Below are positions 27,471 through 36,239 of a DNA stretch of 64,000 nucleotides, piece by piece. This DNA is from an uncultured Senegalimassilia sp. (lineage in GTDB: Bacteria; Actinomycetota; Coriobacteriia; Coriobacteriales; Eggerthellaceae): positions 1-64,000 of the forward strand of contig NZ_CABQJR010000002.1 in assembly GCF_902464545.1 (NCBI RefSeq), given 5' to 3'. A program made the position numbers and the translations under genes. Positions within the stretch are counted from its first letter, which is position 1; every line of letters starts with the position of its first letter. Under the pieces are notes generated by a model, which was given only the letters and a program-made list of their open reading frames with translations, searched no databases and was not told where the DNA came from.

Positions 27471-29207
27471 GTGGGAAGCAAGTTTGAGAACATACGCGAA
27501 GTTCGCAGGACCGATGCCGACGGGTCGCGCGCAGCCGAAAGGGCGGCTGCGCGCACGGCGATGCATCAGGCGCTCGAAGGCTGTACTCTTGCGTTTTTCG
27601 GCCTTGCGGTGGTGCGCATCTGGATTCAGTGCAACCTGTACGGCAATTACGTGCTGTCCGATGCCGGGCTGGTCAGCGTCGTCATCAACTTCGTGCGCAT
27701 CGCGTTCACCGTTTTGCTGGTGGCGTTCGCCCTGCGTGGCTTGATAGGGCGTCGGTCCGCGAAGGCGCTCGAATGGTTCTCCGTTACGGCCATGACGTTG
27801 GGCAGCGTGCTGTTCTTCTTGAACGGGACGCTTGCTTCCGATGCGGTGCTGTACGCGGCGTGCACGTGCGCGGGGCTGGGCATCGTGTGGGGTGGCGGTA
27901 TGTGGATGGCGTTCTACCTGCGTTTGCGTCCGCGAACGGCTTTGTTGTGCGCATTGGGCTCACTGGCATTGGGGTCGTTGGGCGGTTTCGTCATGGGCGC
28001 TTTGCCGCGCTCGACGTGTTATCTGGTCGGAGTGTTTCTGCCCACGGTTTCATACGTGTGCTTCGGGCGGTCGATGCGCGTGGCCGACGAGCGCGGATGG
28101 CCGCAGGCTCCGAGCGGCGTCTCGTCGTCGCGCGAGTGCCCCGAGTTCGCGATCGCCTCGAAGGCGTATGGGGCGGAATCGCGCGTCGATTTCTTGCGTC
28201 TGTTGGCCGGATTGGCATTGTTCATGCTGGTCATGGGCGTGTCGCGAGGTTTTCCGTTTGGTGAATCGATCGCATTGCCGCTGGGGATGCAGTTGTTGCA
28301 CCAAGGTGGCGTGGTTGTGCTGTGCGGGGTGTGGGCGTGGGCTGCGCTGTGCCGCGGCCGTGCTGTTTCGTCGGCGACGCTGTGGCGCTTTGAGGTGGTA
28401 GCGGCATCGGCGGGCGTGGTGTTGATGGCCACGCTGGAATGGTGGGGGCTTGCCGGCGGCGCGGCGCTCGTGTCCATCGCCAACACCATGACGCTCGGCA
28501 TTTTGTGGGTCATCTGCTATGACATCGCGCGCCATTCCCCGTGGAACCCGTATGCGGTGCTCGGTGTGTGCTGGGCGGTGTTTCTGCTCGCGCGCGAAGT
28601 CGGGCGCTGGGGCATCCTGGTTTTCGCGCCGCAAAGCTCGGTGATGACGCTGTTGGCCGCATTGATGGTGTGCGTGCTGTCCATTTCCATCGCGGTGCTG
28701 CTCGGTGACAACGTTCCGCGCTCTCGAGCGTTGCTGACGGGATTTCCCGGCGAGGAAGCAGGCGAAGGCGGGACAGCTAGCGAAGGCGATGCGAGGCCTG
28801 CGGGTTGTGCCGCGACGGGTAGCGCCGCTGGTCGCACGGGCGTTGCGGCTGCCGGCGGCGAAGGCGATGCCATCGAGCTGCCGATTGCCGAGCGTTGCGA
28901 AGCGCGGGCGGAAGGCGATGTCGGGTCGGGCCTTGTGGGCGATGTCATCGAGTCGGAGCGGAATCGTGAGGCGGTCTTGCATGCGGCAGACGACGGGGGC
29001 GTCGTGCGGTTGATCGCGGGGTTCGGACTGACGCGCCGTGAGGCTGAGGTGGCTCTTATGCTTGCGGAGGGCAAAAGCAAGGTCGCGATCGCGGAGCTGC
29101 TGGTGCTTTCCGAGAACACCGTGCGCAGCTATGCGAAAAACGCTTACATGAAAATGGACGTGCACAGCAAACGGGAGCTTCAGCAAACCATTCGCGAAAT
29201 GCGCTAG
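27471..29207 (+). CDS. LuxR family regulator with N-terminal polytopic membrane domain
   Basis: The 578-residue protein has about twelve hydrophobic segments in the first 400 residues. A low-complexity Ala/Gly/Glu linker (about residues 425-500) leads to a C-terminal LuxR helix-turn-helix (LTRREAEVALMLAEGKSKVA, then ELLVLSENTVRSYAKNAYMK). Such membrane-bound LuxR proteins are abundant in Eggerthellaceae, often next to reductase genes, and may sense substrate or redox state at the membrane. The GTG start follows GGGAGAGGG. TATACT at 27430-27435 is a likely -10. It probably regulates the adjacent reductase pair, but that is inferred from position only. Confidence 0.85.
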   Translation: MGSKFENIREVRRTDADGSRAAERAAARTAMHQALEGCTLAFFGLAVVRIWIQCNLYGNYVLSDAGLVSVVINFVRIAFTVLLVAFALRGLIGRRSAKALEWFSVTAMTLGSVLFFLNGTLASDAVLYAACTCAGLGIVWGGGMWMAFYLRLRPRTALLCALGSLALGSLGGFVMGALPRSTCYLVGVFLPTVSYVCFGRSMRVADERGWPQAPSGVSSSRECPEFAIASKAYGAESRVDFLRLLAGLALFMLVMGVSRGFPFGESIALPLGMQLLHQGGVVVLCGVWAWAALCRGRAVSSATLWRFEVVAASAGVVLMATLEWWGLAGGAALVSIANTMTLGILWVICYDIARHSPWNPYAVLGVCWAVFLLAREVGRWGILVFAPQSSVMTLLAALMVCVLSISIAVLLGDNVPRSRALLTGFPGEEAGEGGTASEGDARPAGCAATGSAAGRTGVAAAGGEGDAIELPIAERCEARAEGDVGSGLVGDVIESERNREAVLHAADDGGVVRLIAGFGLTRREAEVALMLAEGKSKVAIAELLVLSENTVRSYAKNAYMKMDVHSKRELQQTIREMR

Positions 29208-29319
29208 CATAGCGCGGGCGCGACACAGAGTGCTTTTTTCGCTTGCCTCACCGCTGCTTGCTTCAATCAGCGAACAGGTGTACGATGTTTTTGCCGTGAT
29301 GTTGCTGTGGGGCGGGCAA

Positions 29320-29355
29320 CCCTTGTGGTAACTTGCGGTAGACACACCACAAGGG
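29320..29355. promoter_or_regulatory. Inverted repeat upstream of the topoisomerase pair
   Basis: CCCTTGTGGT and ACCACAAGGG are perfect 10-bp arms separated by 16 bp, ending 24 bp before the start codon. It could be an operator or an RNA hairpin next to the ribosome-binding site. Confidence 0.6.
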
Positions 29356-29379
29356 GAATACGAGAAGCGAAAGAACGGT

Positions 29380-31377
29380 ATGGCAAAAAGCACGGTCAAT
29401 TACGGTAACGACAGCATCCGCCAGTTGAAGGACGAGGAGCGCGTACGCCTTCGTCCGGCGGTCATATTCGGCTCCGACGGCCTTGACGGCTGCGCTCATG
29501 CCGCGTTCGAGATCCTGTCGAACTCGGTCGACGAGGCGCGCCAGGGCTACGGTAACCTGATCACCCTTACCGCCTTCGCCGACGGCTCCATCCAGGTGGA
29601 GGACAACGGCCGCGGCTGCCCGCTTGACTGGAACCCCACCGAGAAGCGCTTCAACTGGGAACTGGTGTTCTGCGAGCTGTACGCGGGCGGCAAATACGAC
29701 AACAACCAGGGCGGCGACTACGACTTCTCGCTGGGAACCAACGGCTTGGGCTCGTGCGCCACGCAGTACGCCTCCGAGTACATGGACGTCACCGTATGGC
29801 GTGACGGCAACAAGTATCAGCTGCACTTCAAGAAGGGCAAGGTCGTCGGCGCCAAGAAGAAGGCCCTGCAGGTCGAGCCCACCGACGAGACGCGCACCGG
29901 CACCACCATCAAATGGCGTCCCGACCTGGAGGTCTTCACCGCCATCGATATCCCCGACGACTGGTATCGCGAAACCATGCGCCGTCAGGCGGTGGTCAAC
30001 GCCAACGTCACGTTCCGCCTTCGCATCGAGGGGCAGGACGGCGTCTTCTCCGAAGAGGAGTTCTGCTACCCCAAGGGCATCGAGGACTACGTGATGGAGA
30101 AGGTGGGCCACGACTACCTGACCGAGCCCTTCTTCATCCAGGCAGACCGCCGCGGCCGCGACCGCGATGACCTGCCCGACTACAACGTGAAGATCACCGC
30201 GTGCCTGTGCTTCTCGCGCACGTTCCAGATGCAGGAGTACTACCACAACTCGTCGTGGCTGGAAAACGGCGGCTCGCCGGAGAAGGCCGCGCGCAGCGCC
30301 CTGACCAGCGCAATCGATGCCTATATCAAGCAGCAGGGCAAATACAACAAGAATGAAAGCGCCATCAAGTGGCAGGACGTGCAGGATTGCCTGGTGCTCG
30401 TGACCAACTGCTTCTCCACGCAAACGTCCTACGAGAACCAAACGAAGAAGGCCATCAACAACCGCTTCATCCAGCAGGCCATGACGGCGTTTTTCAAGGA
30501 ACGCCTGGGCACGTACCTGATCGAGAACAAAGAGTCCGCCGACAAGATCATGGAGCAGGTGCTCATCAACAAGCGCTCGCGCGAGAATGCGGAGAAGACG
30601 CGCCAGAGCATCAAGACCAACCTGCAGCAGAAGACCGACATGGCCAACCGCGTGCAGAAGTTCATCGACTGCCGCTCCAAGGACAAGGGCCGCCGCGAGG
30701 TCTACATCGTAGAGGGCGACTCGGCAGCAGGCGCCATCCGCACGTCGCGCGACGCCGAGTTCCAGGGCGTCATGCCGGTGCGAGGCAAGATCCTCAATTG
30801 CCTGAAGGAGGATTACCCGCGCATCTTCAAGTCCGAGATCATCATGGACCTGCTGCGCGTGCTTGGCTGCGGCGTGGAGGTTAACGACCGCCGCATGAAG
30901 AACCTTGGCACCTTCGACCTGGACAACCTGAACTGGAGCAAGGTCATCATCTGCACCGACGCCGACGTCGACGGCTACCATATCCGCACGCTTATCCTGG
31001 CCATGCTTTATCGCCTGGTGCCCACGCTCATCCGCGAGGGGTTCGTCTACATCGCCGAATCGCCGCTGTACGAGATCAACTGCAAGGAGAAGACCTACTT
31101 CGCCTACACCGATCTTGAGAAGAACAACATCCTGAAGGAAATCGACGGGCAGAAGTGCTCCATCAACCGCTCCAAGGGTCTTGGTGAGAACGATCCCGAC
31201 ATGATGTGGCTCACCACCATGAACCCCGAGACGCGTCGCCTGATCAAGGTGGAGCCCGAGGATGTCGAGCGCATGGAAACCATGTTCAACCTGCTGCTGG
31301 GTAACGACGACGAGGGCCGCAAACGTCACATCGCCGAGCATGGCAGGGAATACCTCGACCAGCTTGACCTGCAATAA
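29380..31377 (+). CDS. parE: Type IIA DNA topoisomerase subunit B, ParE-like (divergent)
   Basis: This is the ATPase and TOPRIM subunit of a gyrase/topoisomerase IV-type enzyme. The 665-residue product has the GHKL ATP site (ILSNSVDEARQGYG, VEDNGRGCPL, LGTNGLGS), the transducer, and a TOPRIM domain with catalytic E445 (VEGDSAAG) and DADVDGYH. Motifs diverge from classic GyrB/ParE: EGDSAAG replaces EGDSAGG, and NQTKKAINN replaces the usual QTKxKLG. It may be the chromosomal ParE of this lineage or an extra paralogue; gyrBA would normally lie near the origin. The ATG follows GAGAAGCGAAAG. The A subunit begins 84 bp downstream. Confidence 0.85.
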   Translation: MAKSTVNYGNDSIRQLKDEERVRLRPAVIFGSDGLDGCAHAAFEILSNSVDEARQGYGNLITLTAFADGSIQVEDNGRGCPLDWNPTEKRFNWELVFCELYAGGKYDNNQGGDYDFSLGTNGLGSCATQYASEYMDVTVWRDGNKYQLHFKKGKVVGAKKKALQVEPTDETRTGTTIKWRPDLEVFTAIDIPDDWYRETMRRQAVVNANVTFRLRIEGQDGVFSEEEFCYPKGIEDYVMEKVGHDYLTEPFFIQADRRGRDRDDLPDYNVKITACLCFSRTFQMQEYYHNSSWLENGGSPEKAARSALTSAIDAYIKQQGKYNKNESAIKWQDVQDCLVLVTNCFSTQTSYENQTKKAINNRFIQQAMTAFFKERLGTYLIENKESADKIMEQVLINKRSRENAEKTRQSIKTNLQQKTDMANRVQKFIDCRSKDKGRREVYIVEGDSAAGAIRTSRDAEFQGVMPVRGKILNCLKEDYPRIFKSEIIMDLLRVLGCGVEVNDRRMKNLGTFDLDNLNWSKVIICTDADVDGYHIRTLILAMLYRLVPTLIREGFVYIAESPLYEINCKEKTYFAYTDLEKNNILKEIDGQKCSINRSKGLGENDPDMMWLTTMNPETRRLIKVEPEDVERMETMFNLLLGNDDEGRKRHIAEHGREYLDQLDLQ

Positions 31378-31460
31378 GGCGCCTTTCGCAAGGCTGTTGA
31401 AGATCTAAACCGGCGGCCGCCCGCAAGACGGCGCCCGCCCATTCGCATCAAGGGGAGACC

Positions 31461-33704
31461 GTGGCAAGAAAGACCAAAGCACAACCGAAGAAGAAGCATG
31501 TGGACAACCCCAACGTGATCGGCCTGCACTCCGAGGTTTTGGAGCAGCCCATCACGCAAACCCTCGAAGTGAACTACATGCCCTACGCCATGAGCACCAA
31601 CGTGTCCCGCGCGTTCCCGGAGATCGACGGGTTCAAGCCGTCGCACCGCAAGCTTCTGTACACCATGTACAAGATGGGCTTGCTCAACGGCGCGCGCCAG
31701 AAGAGCGCCAACATCGTCGGCCAGACCATGAAGCTCAACCCCCACGGCGATTCGGCCATCTACGAAACCATGGTGCGCCTTGCCACGGGCAACGAAGCTT
31801 TGCTCACGCCCTTCGTGGAATCCAAGGGCAACTTCGGTAAGTACTACTCCGGTGACCTGAGCTACGCCGCCTCGCGTTACACTGAGGCGAAGCTTTCCCC
31901 CATTTGCGCCGAGATCTTCAAGGACATCGACAAGGACCCGGTCGACTTCATGGACAGCTACGACGGCGCCATGAAGGAGCCGCGCCTGCTGCCCACCACG
32001 TTCCCCAACATCTTGGTGTCGGCGAACAAGGGCATCGGCGTTGCCATGGCCTCCGACATTTGCGGCTTCAACTTGAACGAAGTGTGCGAAGCCACCATGC
32101 ACTTCCTTGAGGACCCTGACTGCGACCTGCAGAAATACATGCCTGCGCCCGACTTCTCTACCGGCGGCGAGATCATCTACCGCCGCGAGGAGATGGATCG
32201 CATCTACAACACGGGCCTGGGCAGCTTCCAAATCCGCTCGCGCTGGCGCTACCTGCCCGACGAGCGCATCATCGAGGTGTACGAGATCCCTTACACCACG
32301 AAAACCGACATCATCATCGAGCGCATCGTCAAGCTGGCGAAAGAGGGGAAGGTGCGCGAGATCGCCGACATCCGCGATGAGACCGACCTTTCCGGCCTGC
32401 GCATCGCCATCGACCTGAAGCGCGGCGTCGACCCCGAGCTGCTCATGGCGAAGCTGTTCCGCTCCACCACGCTGCAGGATTCGTTCTCGTGCAACTTCAA
32501 CGTGTTGGTGGACGGGTATCCGCGCGTTATGGGCGTGCGTCAGATTCTGCAGGAGTGGGTTGCGTGGCGCGTGGATTCCACGCGGCGTCGCATGAATTTC
32601 GACCTGGGGAAGAAGAGCGACCGACTGCACCTGCTGCACGGCCTTGAGGCTATTTTGCTGGACATCGACAAGGCCATTGCCATCATCCGCAACACCAAGC
32701 TGGAGGCCGAGGTCGTGCCGAACCTGATGAAGGGCTTCGGCATCGACGAGGTGCAGGCCGAGTTCGTGGCCGAACTGAAGCTGCGCAACATCAACGAGGA
32801 GTACATCCTCAACCGCACAAAGGACATCGCGAAGCTGGAAGGCGACATCGCCGAGCTGAAGGAGGTCCTGGCCAGCGAGCAGAAGATCAAGCAGGTCATC
32901 AGCGACGAGCTTGCCGCGGTGAATAAGAAGCACGTGGCGCCGCGCAAAACGGGCCTGGTCGAGCCGGGCGACATCGTGGAAGTCAGCCTGGAGCCCGAGG
33001 TGGAGGAATATCCCGTCACCATGATGCTCTCGCGCGACGGCTACCTGAAGAAGATGACCGAGCGCGTGCTGCGCAAGGCCACCACGCTGAAGTACAAGGA
33101 CGGCGACGAGCCCTTCATCGAGTTCCCGTCGTCGAACACCCACGAGCTGCTGGTGTTCACCGATCAGCGCCAGGTGTACAAGTGCAAGGTGGCGCAGTTC
33201 GAAGACACCAAGTCGGCGCAGCTGGGCTCGTACCTGCCCACCGACCTGGGGATGGATCCCGACGAGAGCGTGATCTGGGTAATCGACCCCGAGGACTACA
33301 AGGCCGACGTGTTGTTCGTATTCGAGAACGGCCGCGTGGCGCGCGTGGCCTTGGCGGGCTACGTAACGAAGACCAACCGCAAGCGCTTGAAGAACGCCAT
33401 CTACGGCGGCAGCAAGCTGTTGTTCGCAACTGTGCTGAAAGAGGACCGCGACCTGGCCTTGGTGTCAAGCGACCAGCGTTTGATCAACTTCAACACCTCG
33501 CTGCTGAAAACCAAGACCACCAACAGCACGCAAGGTGTTCTGGCATTCACTGCGAAGAACGGCCGCATTGTGACCATGGTGGGCACGGCCGAGGAGTTCC
33601 TGGGCGGTACCGCCAGCGTGGAGAAATTCCGCGCGGCAAGCCTGCCCTCCTCCGGCTCGCCCATGAAGGAAACGGACATGAAGAGCCTGTTCGACTTGGA
33701 GTAG
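31461..33704 (+). CDS. parC: Type IIA DNA topoisomerase subunit A, ParC-like
   Basis: This DNA cleavage subunit partners the upstream B subunit. The 747-residue product begins with a Lys-rich tail and then MPYAMSTNVSRAFPEIDGFK, the winged-helix and the active tyrosine Y140 (AASRYTEAKL). The tower and coiled-coil exit gate (LRNINEEYILNRTKDIAKLE) follow. The C-terminal part has beta-pinwheel-like blades (LLVFTDQRQVYKCKV, VLFVFENGRVARVAL) but no GyrA box (QRRGGKG), favouring topoisomerase IV-type decatenation over supercoiling. The GTG start follows GGGGAGACC. The two genes form an operon ending in a terminator. Confidence 0.87.
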   Translation: MARKTKAQPKKKHVDNPNVIGLHSEVLEQPITQTLEVNYMPYAMSTNVSRAFPEIDGFKPSHRKLLYTMYKMGLLNGARQKSANIVGQTMKLNPHGDSAIYETMVRLATGNEALLTPFVESKGNFGKYYSGDLSYAASRYTEAKLSPICAEIFKDIDKDPVDFMDSYDGAMKEPRLLPTTFPNILVSANKGIGVAMASDICGFNLNEVCEATMHFLEDPDCDLQKYMPAPDFSTGGEIIYRREEMDRIYNTGLGSFQIRSRWRYLPDERIIEVYEIPYTTKTDIIIERIVKLAKEGKVREIADIRDETDLSGLRIAIDLKRGVDPELLMAKLFRSTTLQDSFSCNFNVLVDGYPRVMGVRQILQEWVAWRVDSTRRRMNFDLGKKSDRLHLLHGLEAILLDIDKAIAIIRNTKLEAEVVPNLMKGFGIDEVQAEFVAELKLRNINEEYILNRTKDIAKLEGDIAELKEVLASEQKIKQVISDELAAVNKKHVAPRKTGLVEPGDIVEVSLEPEVEEYPVTMMLSRDGYLKKMTERVLRKATTLKYKDGDEPFIEFPSSNTHELLVFTDQRQVYKCKVAQFEDTKSAQLGSYLPTDLGMDPDESVIWVIDPEDYKADVLFVFENGRVARVALAGYVTKTNRKRLKNAIYGGSKLLFATVLKEDRDLALVSSDQRLINFNTSLLKTKTTNSTQGVLAFTAKNGRIVTMVGTAEEFLGGTASVEKFRAASLPSSGSPMKETDMKSLFDLE

Positions 33705-33718
33705 CGTGCAGGCATGAG

Positions 33719-33759
33719 ACGGCCGGCGCGGGGCGATACGCTTCACGCCGGCCGTTTGA
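33719..33759 (+). terminator. Terminator after the topoisomerase operon
   Basis: The perfect 10-bp stem ACGGCCGGCG / CGCCGGCCGT with a 17-base loop is followed by TTGATTTG. Confidence 0.7.
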
Positions 33760-33979
33760 TTTGACTGCTGTTCTGTTTTATCCGTTGCCGTTTTGTCGCG
33801 CCTCGGTTTGCGGTCAGCGCTGTTGTTAGCTGCGAGCTAATGGGTCGGTGCAGATGTCTCGAGGGCCGATTCGGGCACTGCTGCCGAATCGGTTAGGAGG
33901 CTTGCGGGGCGCTTTCGTAAGGTTTGGCGTACTGAGAGCGGGCATGCTTGCAAGGTCTATGTAAGGCGGGTGCCTCATA

Positions 33980-34002
33980 CTCAAGGTGATTCGATACTTG
34001 AG
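33980..34002. promoter_or_regulatory. Dyad overlapping the -35 of the toxin-antitoxin-like operon
   Basis: CTCAAG-N11-CTTGAG has its right half inside the -35 hexamer, a suitable site for autorepression by the ribbon-helix-helix protein encoded downstream. The rest of 33760-33979 shows no gene. Confidence 0.5.
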
Positions 34003-34026
34003 ACCTGAGCGAGGCGGTTCTATAAT
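33998..34026 (+). promoter_or_regulatory. Strong promoter of the toxin-antitoxin-like operon
   Basis: TTGAGA (33998-34003), a 17-bp spacer and a perfect TATAAT (34021-34026) lie 22 bp before the first start codon, one of the best promoter matches in the window. Confidence 0.8.
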
Positions 34027-34047
34027 GCAAGACAAAAGTAGTGCCTT

Positions 34048-34329
34048 ATGAACGAGGTATTCGTGCACGAGCATGCGCTCATGCACGGGCTGTCCGAGGA
34101 GCAGGTGCTGCACGCGTGGCGAAATGCCGTATCGGTTGCTCGACGCGGTTGTGAAAGCGGCGAGGTCGATTTCGTGGCCATTGGATTCGATCAGCATGGC
34201 AGGGCCATTGAGATGACGGGACGGATAAAATCGTTCGGTGTGCTGATATTCCATGCAAACACGCCGCCGACGACGCGTGCACTCAAGGAATTGGGGTTGG
34301 GAGGGGGCGATCGTGGCTGTGGTCACTGA
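34048..34329 (+). CDS. Small protein, putative toxin of a toxin-antitoxin pair
   Basis: This 93-residue soluble protein has a helical N-terminal part (HALMHGLSEEQVLHAWRNAV) and beta strands ending in VLIFHANTPPTTRALKELG. The layout recalls small RelE/BrnT-fold toxins and a family found beside ribbon-helix-helix proteins in Actinomycetota. The start ATG at 34048 has no obvious Shine-Dalgarno and lies about 15 bases after the expected transcription start, so translation may be nearly leaderless. Its last codons overlap the downstream gene by 17 bp. Toxin activity is inferred from gene order, size and fold pattern, not from a diagnostic catalytic residue. Confidence 0.55.
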   Translation: MNEVFVHEHALMHGLSEEQVLHAWRNAVSVARRGCESGEVDFVAIGFDQHGRAIEMTGRIKSFGVLIFHANTPPTTRALKELGLGGGDRGCGH

Positions 34330-34594
34330 TAAGGATCTGCGCTCTCGATTCTCGTTTTCGGAAAACGAGATAGCGCAGTTGCATGCAGACGCTGAAAAGT
34401 ACGAAAGCGGCGAATGGCCGGAGGGCGAGACCGTGCTTATCGGTAGGCCGTGCGTGTACGGCGAACGTATGAAGTCCATAACGTATCGCGACACCGAAGC
34501 GGAGGTTCGCCGCATGGACGAGCGTGCGAAAAGCCTGTCCATGAGCCGTTCCGACTACTTGCGCTATCTAGTGCGCAAAGACTTAGAAGGTTGA
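34313..34594 (+). CDS. Ribbon-helix-helix protein, putative antitoxin
   Basis: The 93-residue protein has a C-terminal segment (RMDERAKSLSMSRSDYLRYL, then VRKDLEG) that fits a ribbon-helix-helix DNA-binding fold. An acidic N-terminal region would bind a partner. GGGAGGGGG ends about five bases before the GTG at 34313; a second in-frame GTG sits at 34319. It overlaps the upstream gene, as expected for translationally coupled toxin-antitoxin pairs, and the operon promoter contains a dyad it could bind. I infer it is the antitoxin and autorepressor. Confidence 0.6.
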   Translation: MAVVTDKDLRSRFSFSENEIAQLHADAEKYESGEWPEGETVLIGRPCVYGERMKSITYRDTEAEVRRMDERAKSLSMSRSDYLRYLVRKDLEG

Positions 34595-34883
34595 TTCTGC
34601 TTGCGGGATCGTTGTTTTCTTGTTGTAGATGCCGGCAATGGCTCCAGGCAAGCAGTGTCGCTGGATGCCCGTTGATGAGATGTTCGCAGATGCGCACATT
34701 CGCCAGGTTAATGGCGATGCGATAATCGCTGTGCGCGATTAGTTGTTGACGCGACCGCGAAAATGCCCTTGCTGTCCCGTGCATAGTACAGCTATTGGAA
34801 ATCCTTGCGAGATGATGGTACATGGTCTGAGCTGTGCGCGGAGCAGGCCCTGTGATGCGGCTTTCAACGAAAGGGGTTGCGTG
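34595..34883. other. 289-bp gap before sbcD, no gene seen
   Basis: A weak promoter-like pair (TTGCTG at 34769-34774, TATTGG at 34793-34798, 18-bp spacer) could drive sbcD. No other structure stands out. Confidence 0.4.
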
Positions 34884-36239
34884 ATGAAGGTGCTGCATGT
34901 TTCCGATTTGCATATCGGGAAGCGCGTTAACGGCATGTCGATGCTGGACGATCAACGCTATATTTTGCGGCAGATACTGGATATTGCGGAGAAGCACCAG
35001 GTCAGCGTGCTGCTGATTGCCGGCGACATCTACGACAAGGCATCGCCGAGCGCCGAGGCGGTCACCGTGTTCGACGCGTTTTTGACCGATGCGGTGGCGG
35101 CGGGTTTGCGCGTGCTGGCCATCCCCGGCAACCATGATTCCGCCGAGCGCATCGCCTATGCGCAGGGGCTGTTGGAGAAGCAGGGCGTTTGCCTGCCTCC
35201 GGTGTATGCGGGCGAAGTCGAGCGGGTTGAGCTTGAGGATGAGCACGGGCCGGTGGAGTTCTGGCTGCTGCCGTTTTTGAAGCCCGGCGACGTGCGCAGG
35301 TTCTTCCCCGATGAGGAAATCGGCGACGACTATTCGGCCGCGTTGCGTGCGGTGCTGAGCGCGTGCGATATCGACCAGGGGAAACGCAACGTTGTGCTGT
35401 CGCACCAGCTGGTGACGGCGTACGGCACGGCGCCCGATCGCGCCGACGACGAGATCAAGCTGGGCGGCATGGATAACGTGGACGTGTCGGTGTACAACGC
35501 GTTCGACTACGTGGCGCTCGGGCATGTGCACCGCTCGCAGCGCGTGGGGCGCGACACCGTGCGTTATTCGGGCTCGCCGCTGAAGTATTCGTTTAGCGAA
35601 GCGCGGTATGGCAAGAGCGTGGCGCTGGTTGAGCTAGGGGAGAAGAAACCGGGCGATGACGTGGGCGAATGCGTATCGTTCGAGCTGATTCCGCTCGTGC
35701 CGCTGCATGACGTGCGCGAGGTTCGCGGCACGCTGGCGGATGTGCTGGCGATGGGTGCCGCAGCGGGCGGTTCGCTGGTGGATGCCGGAGTTTCGGCTGG
35801 CGGCGCCAACGATGGGAAGGCGGCGGATGACGCCAACGACGAGGCGGCGCTGGCCGATGGCGCCGGTGATGCGGCTGTGCAGGCTGACGATGTGTCCGCG
35901 CCGGCCGCCGCGGTGCGCGATGTCTCACAGGACTACCTACACATCACGCTTTCCGATGAGCATCCGCAGTTGGACGCTATGGCGAAGATCCACGAAGTGT
36001 TCCCCAACGCCATGATGCTGGACTATGACAATGTGACGGTGCTTGTCGACCGCCCGCAAACTCAGCTTACGGCGGACCCCGACAGCATGGACACGTTGGA
36101 GATGTTCGGCGCCTTCTATGAAAGCCAGGTGGGCAATCCCCTGGATGATGAGCAGCAAGATTTCGCGCGCAAGCTGATCGCGAAGGTTGAGGACTCGGCC
36201 GCAAAAGGCCCCGATGGGCAGGAAGAGGGTGCGCAATGA
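34884..36239 (+). CDS. sbcD: Exonuclease SbcD (Mre11-type nuclease)
   Basis: SbcD is the nuclease subunit of the SbcCD complex, which cleaves DNA hairpins and protein-blocked ends. The 451-residue product shows the metallophosphoesterase motifs in order: HVSDLHIGK, AGDIYD, GNHDS, LSHQLV and LGHVHRSQ. The capping domain is interrupted at about residues 290-345 by an Ala/Gly/Asp-rich low-complexity insert. The start is the ATG after AAAGGGG; a GTG directly before it is possible. It overlaps sbcC by four bases (ATGA), so the two subunits are translationally coupled. Confidence 0.95.
   Translation: MKVLHVSDLHIGKRVNGMSMLDDQRYILRQILDIAEKHQVSVLLIAGDIYDKASPSAEAVTVFDAFLTDAVAAGLRVLAIPGNHDSAERIAYAQGLLEKQGVCLPPVYAGEVERVELEDEHGPVEFWLLPFLKPGDVRRFFPDEEIGDDYSAALRAVLSACDIDQGKRNVVLSHQLVTAYGTAPDRADDEIKLGGMDNVDVSVYNAFDYVALGHVHRSQRVGRDTVRYSGSPLKYSFSEARYGKSVALVELGEKKPGDDVGECVSFELIPLVPLHDVREVRGTLADVLAMGAAAGGSLVDAGVSAGGANDGKAADDANDEAALADGAGDAAVQADDVSAPAAAVRDVSQDYLHITLSDEHPQLDAMAKIHEVFPNAMMLDYDNVTVLVDRPQTQLTADPDSMDTLEMFGAFYESQVGNPLDDEQQDFARKLIAKVEDSAAKGPDGQEEGAQ

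Noticed and set aside
29263..33143. Long minus-strand frames opposite the topoisomerase genes
   Set aside because: The plus-strand proteins carry catalytic motifs; the antisense products have no family features.
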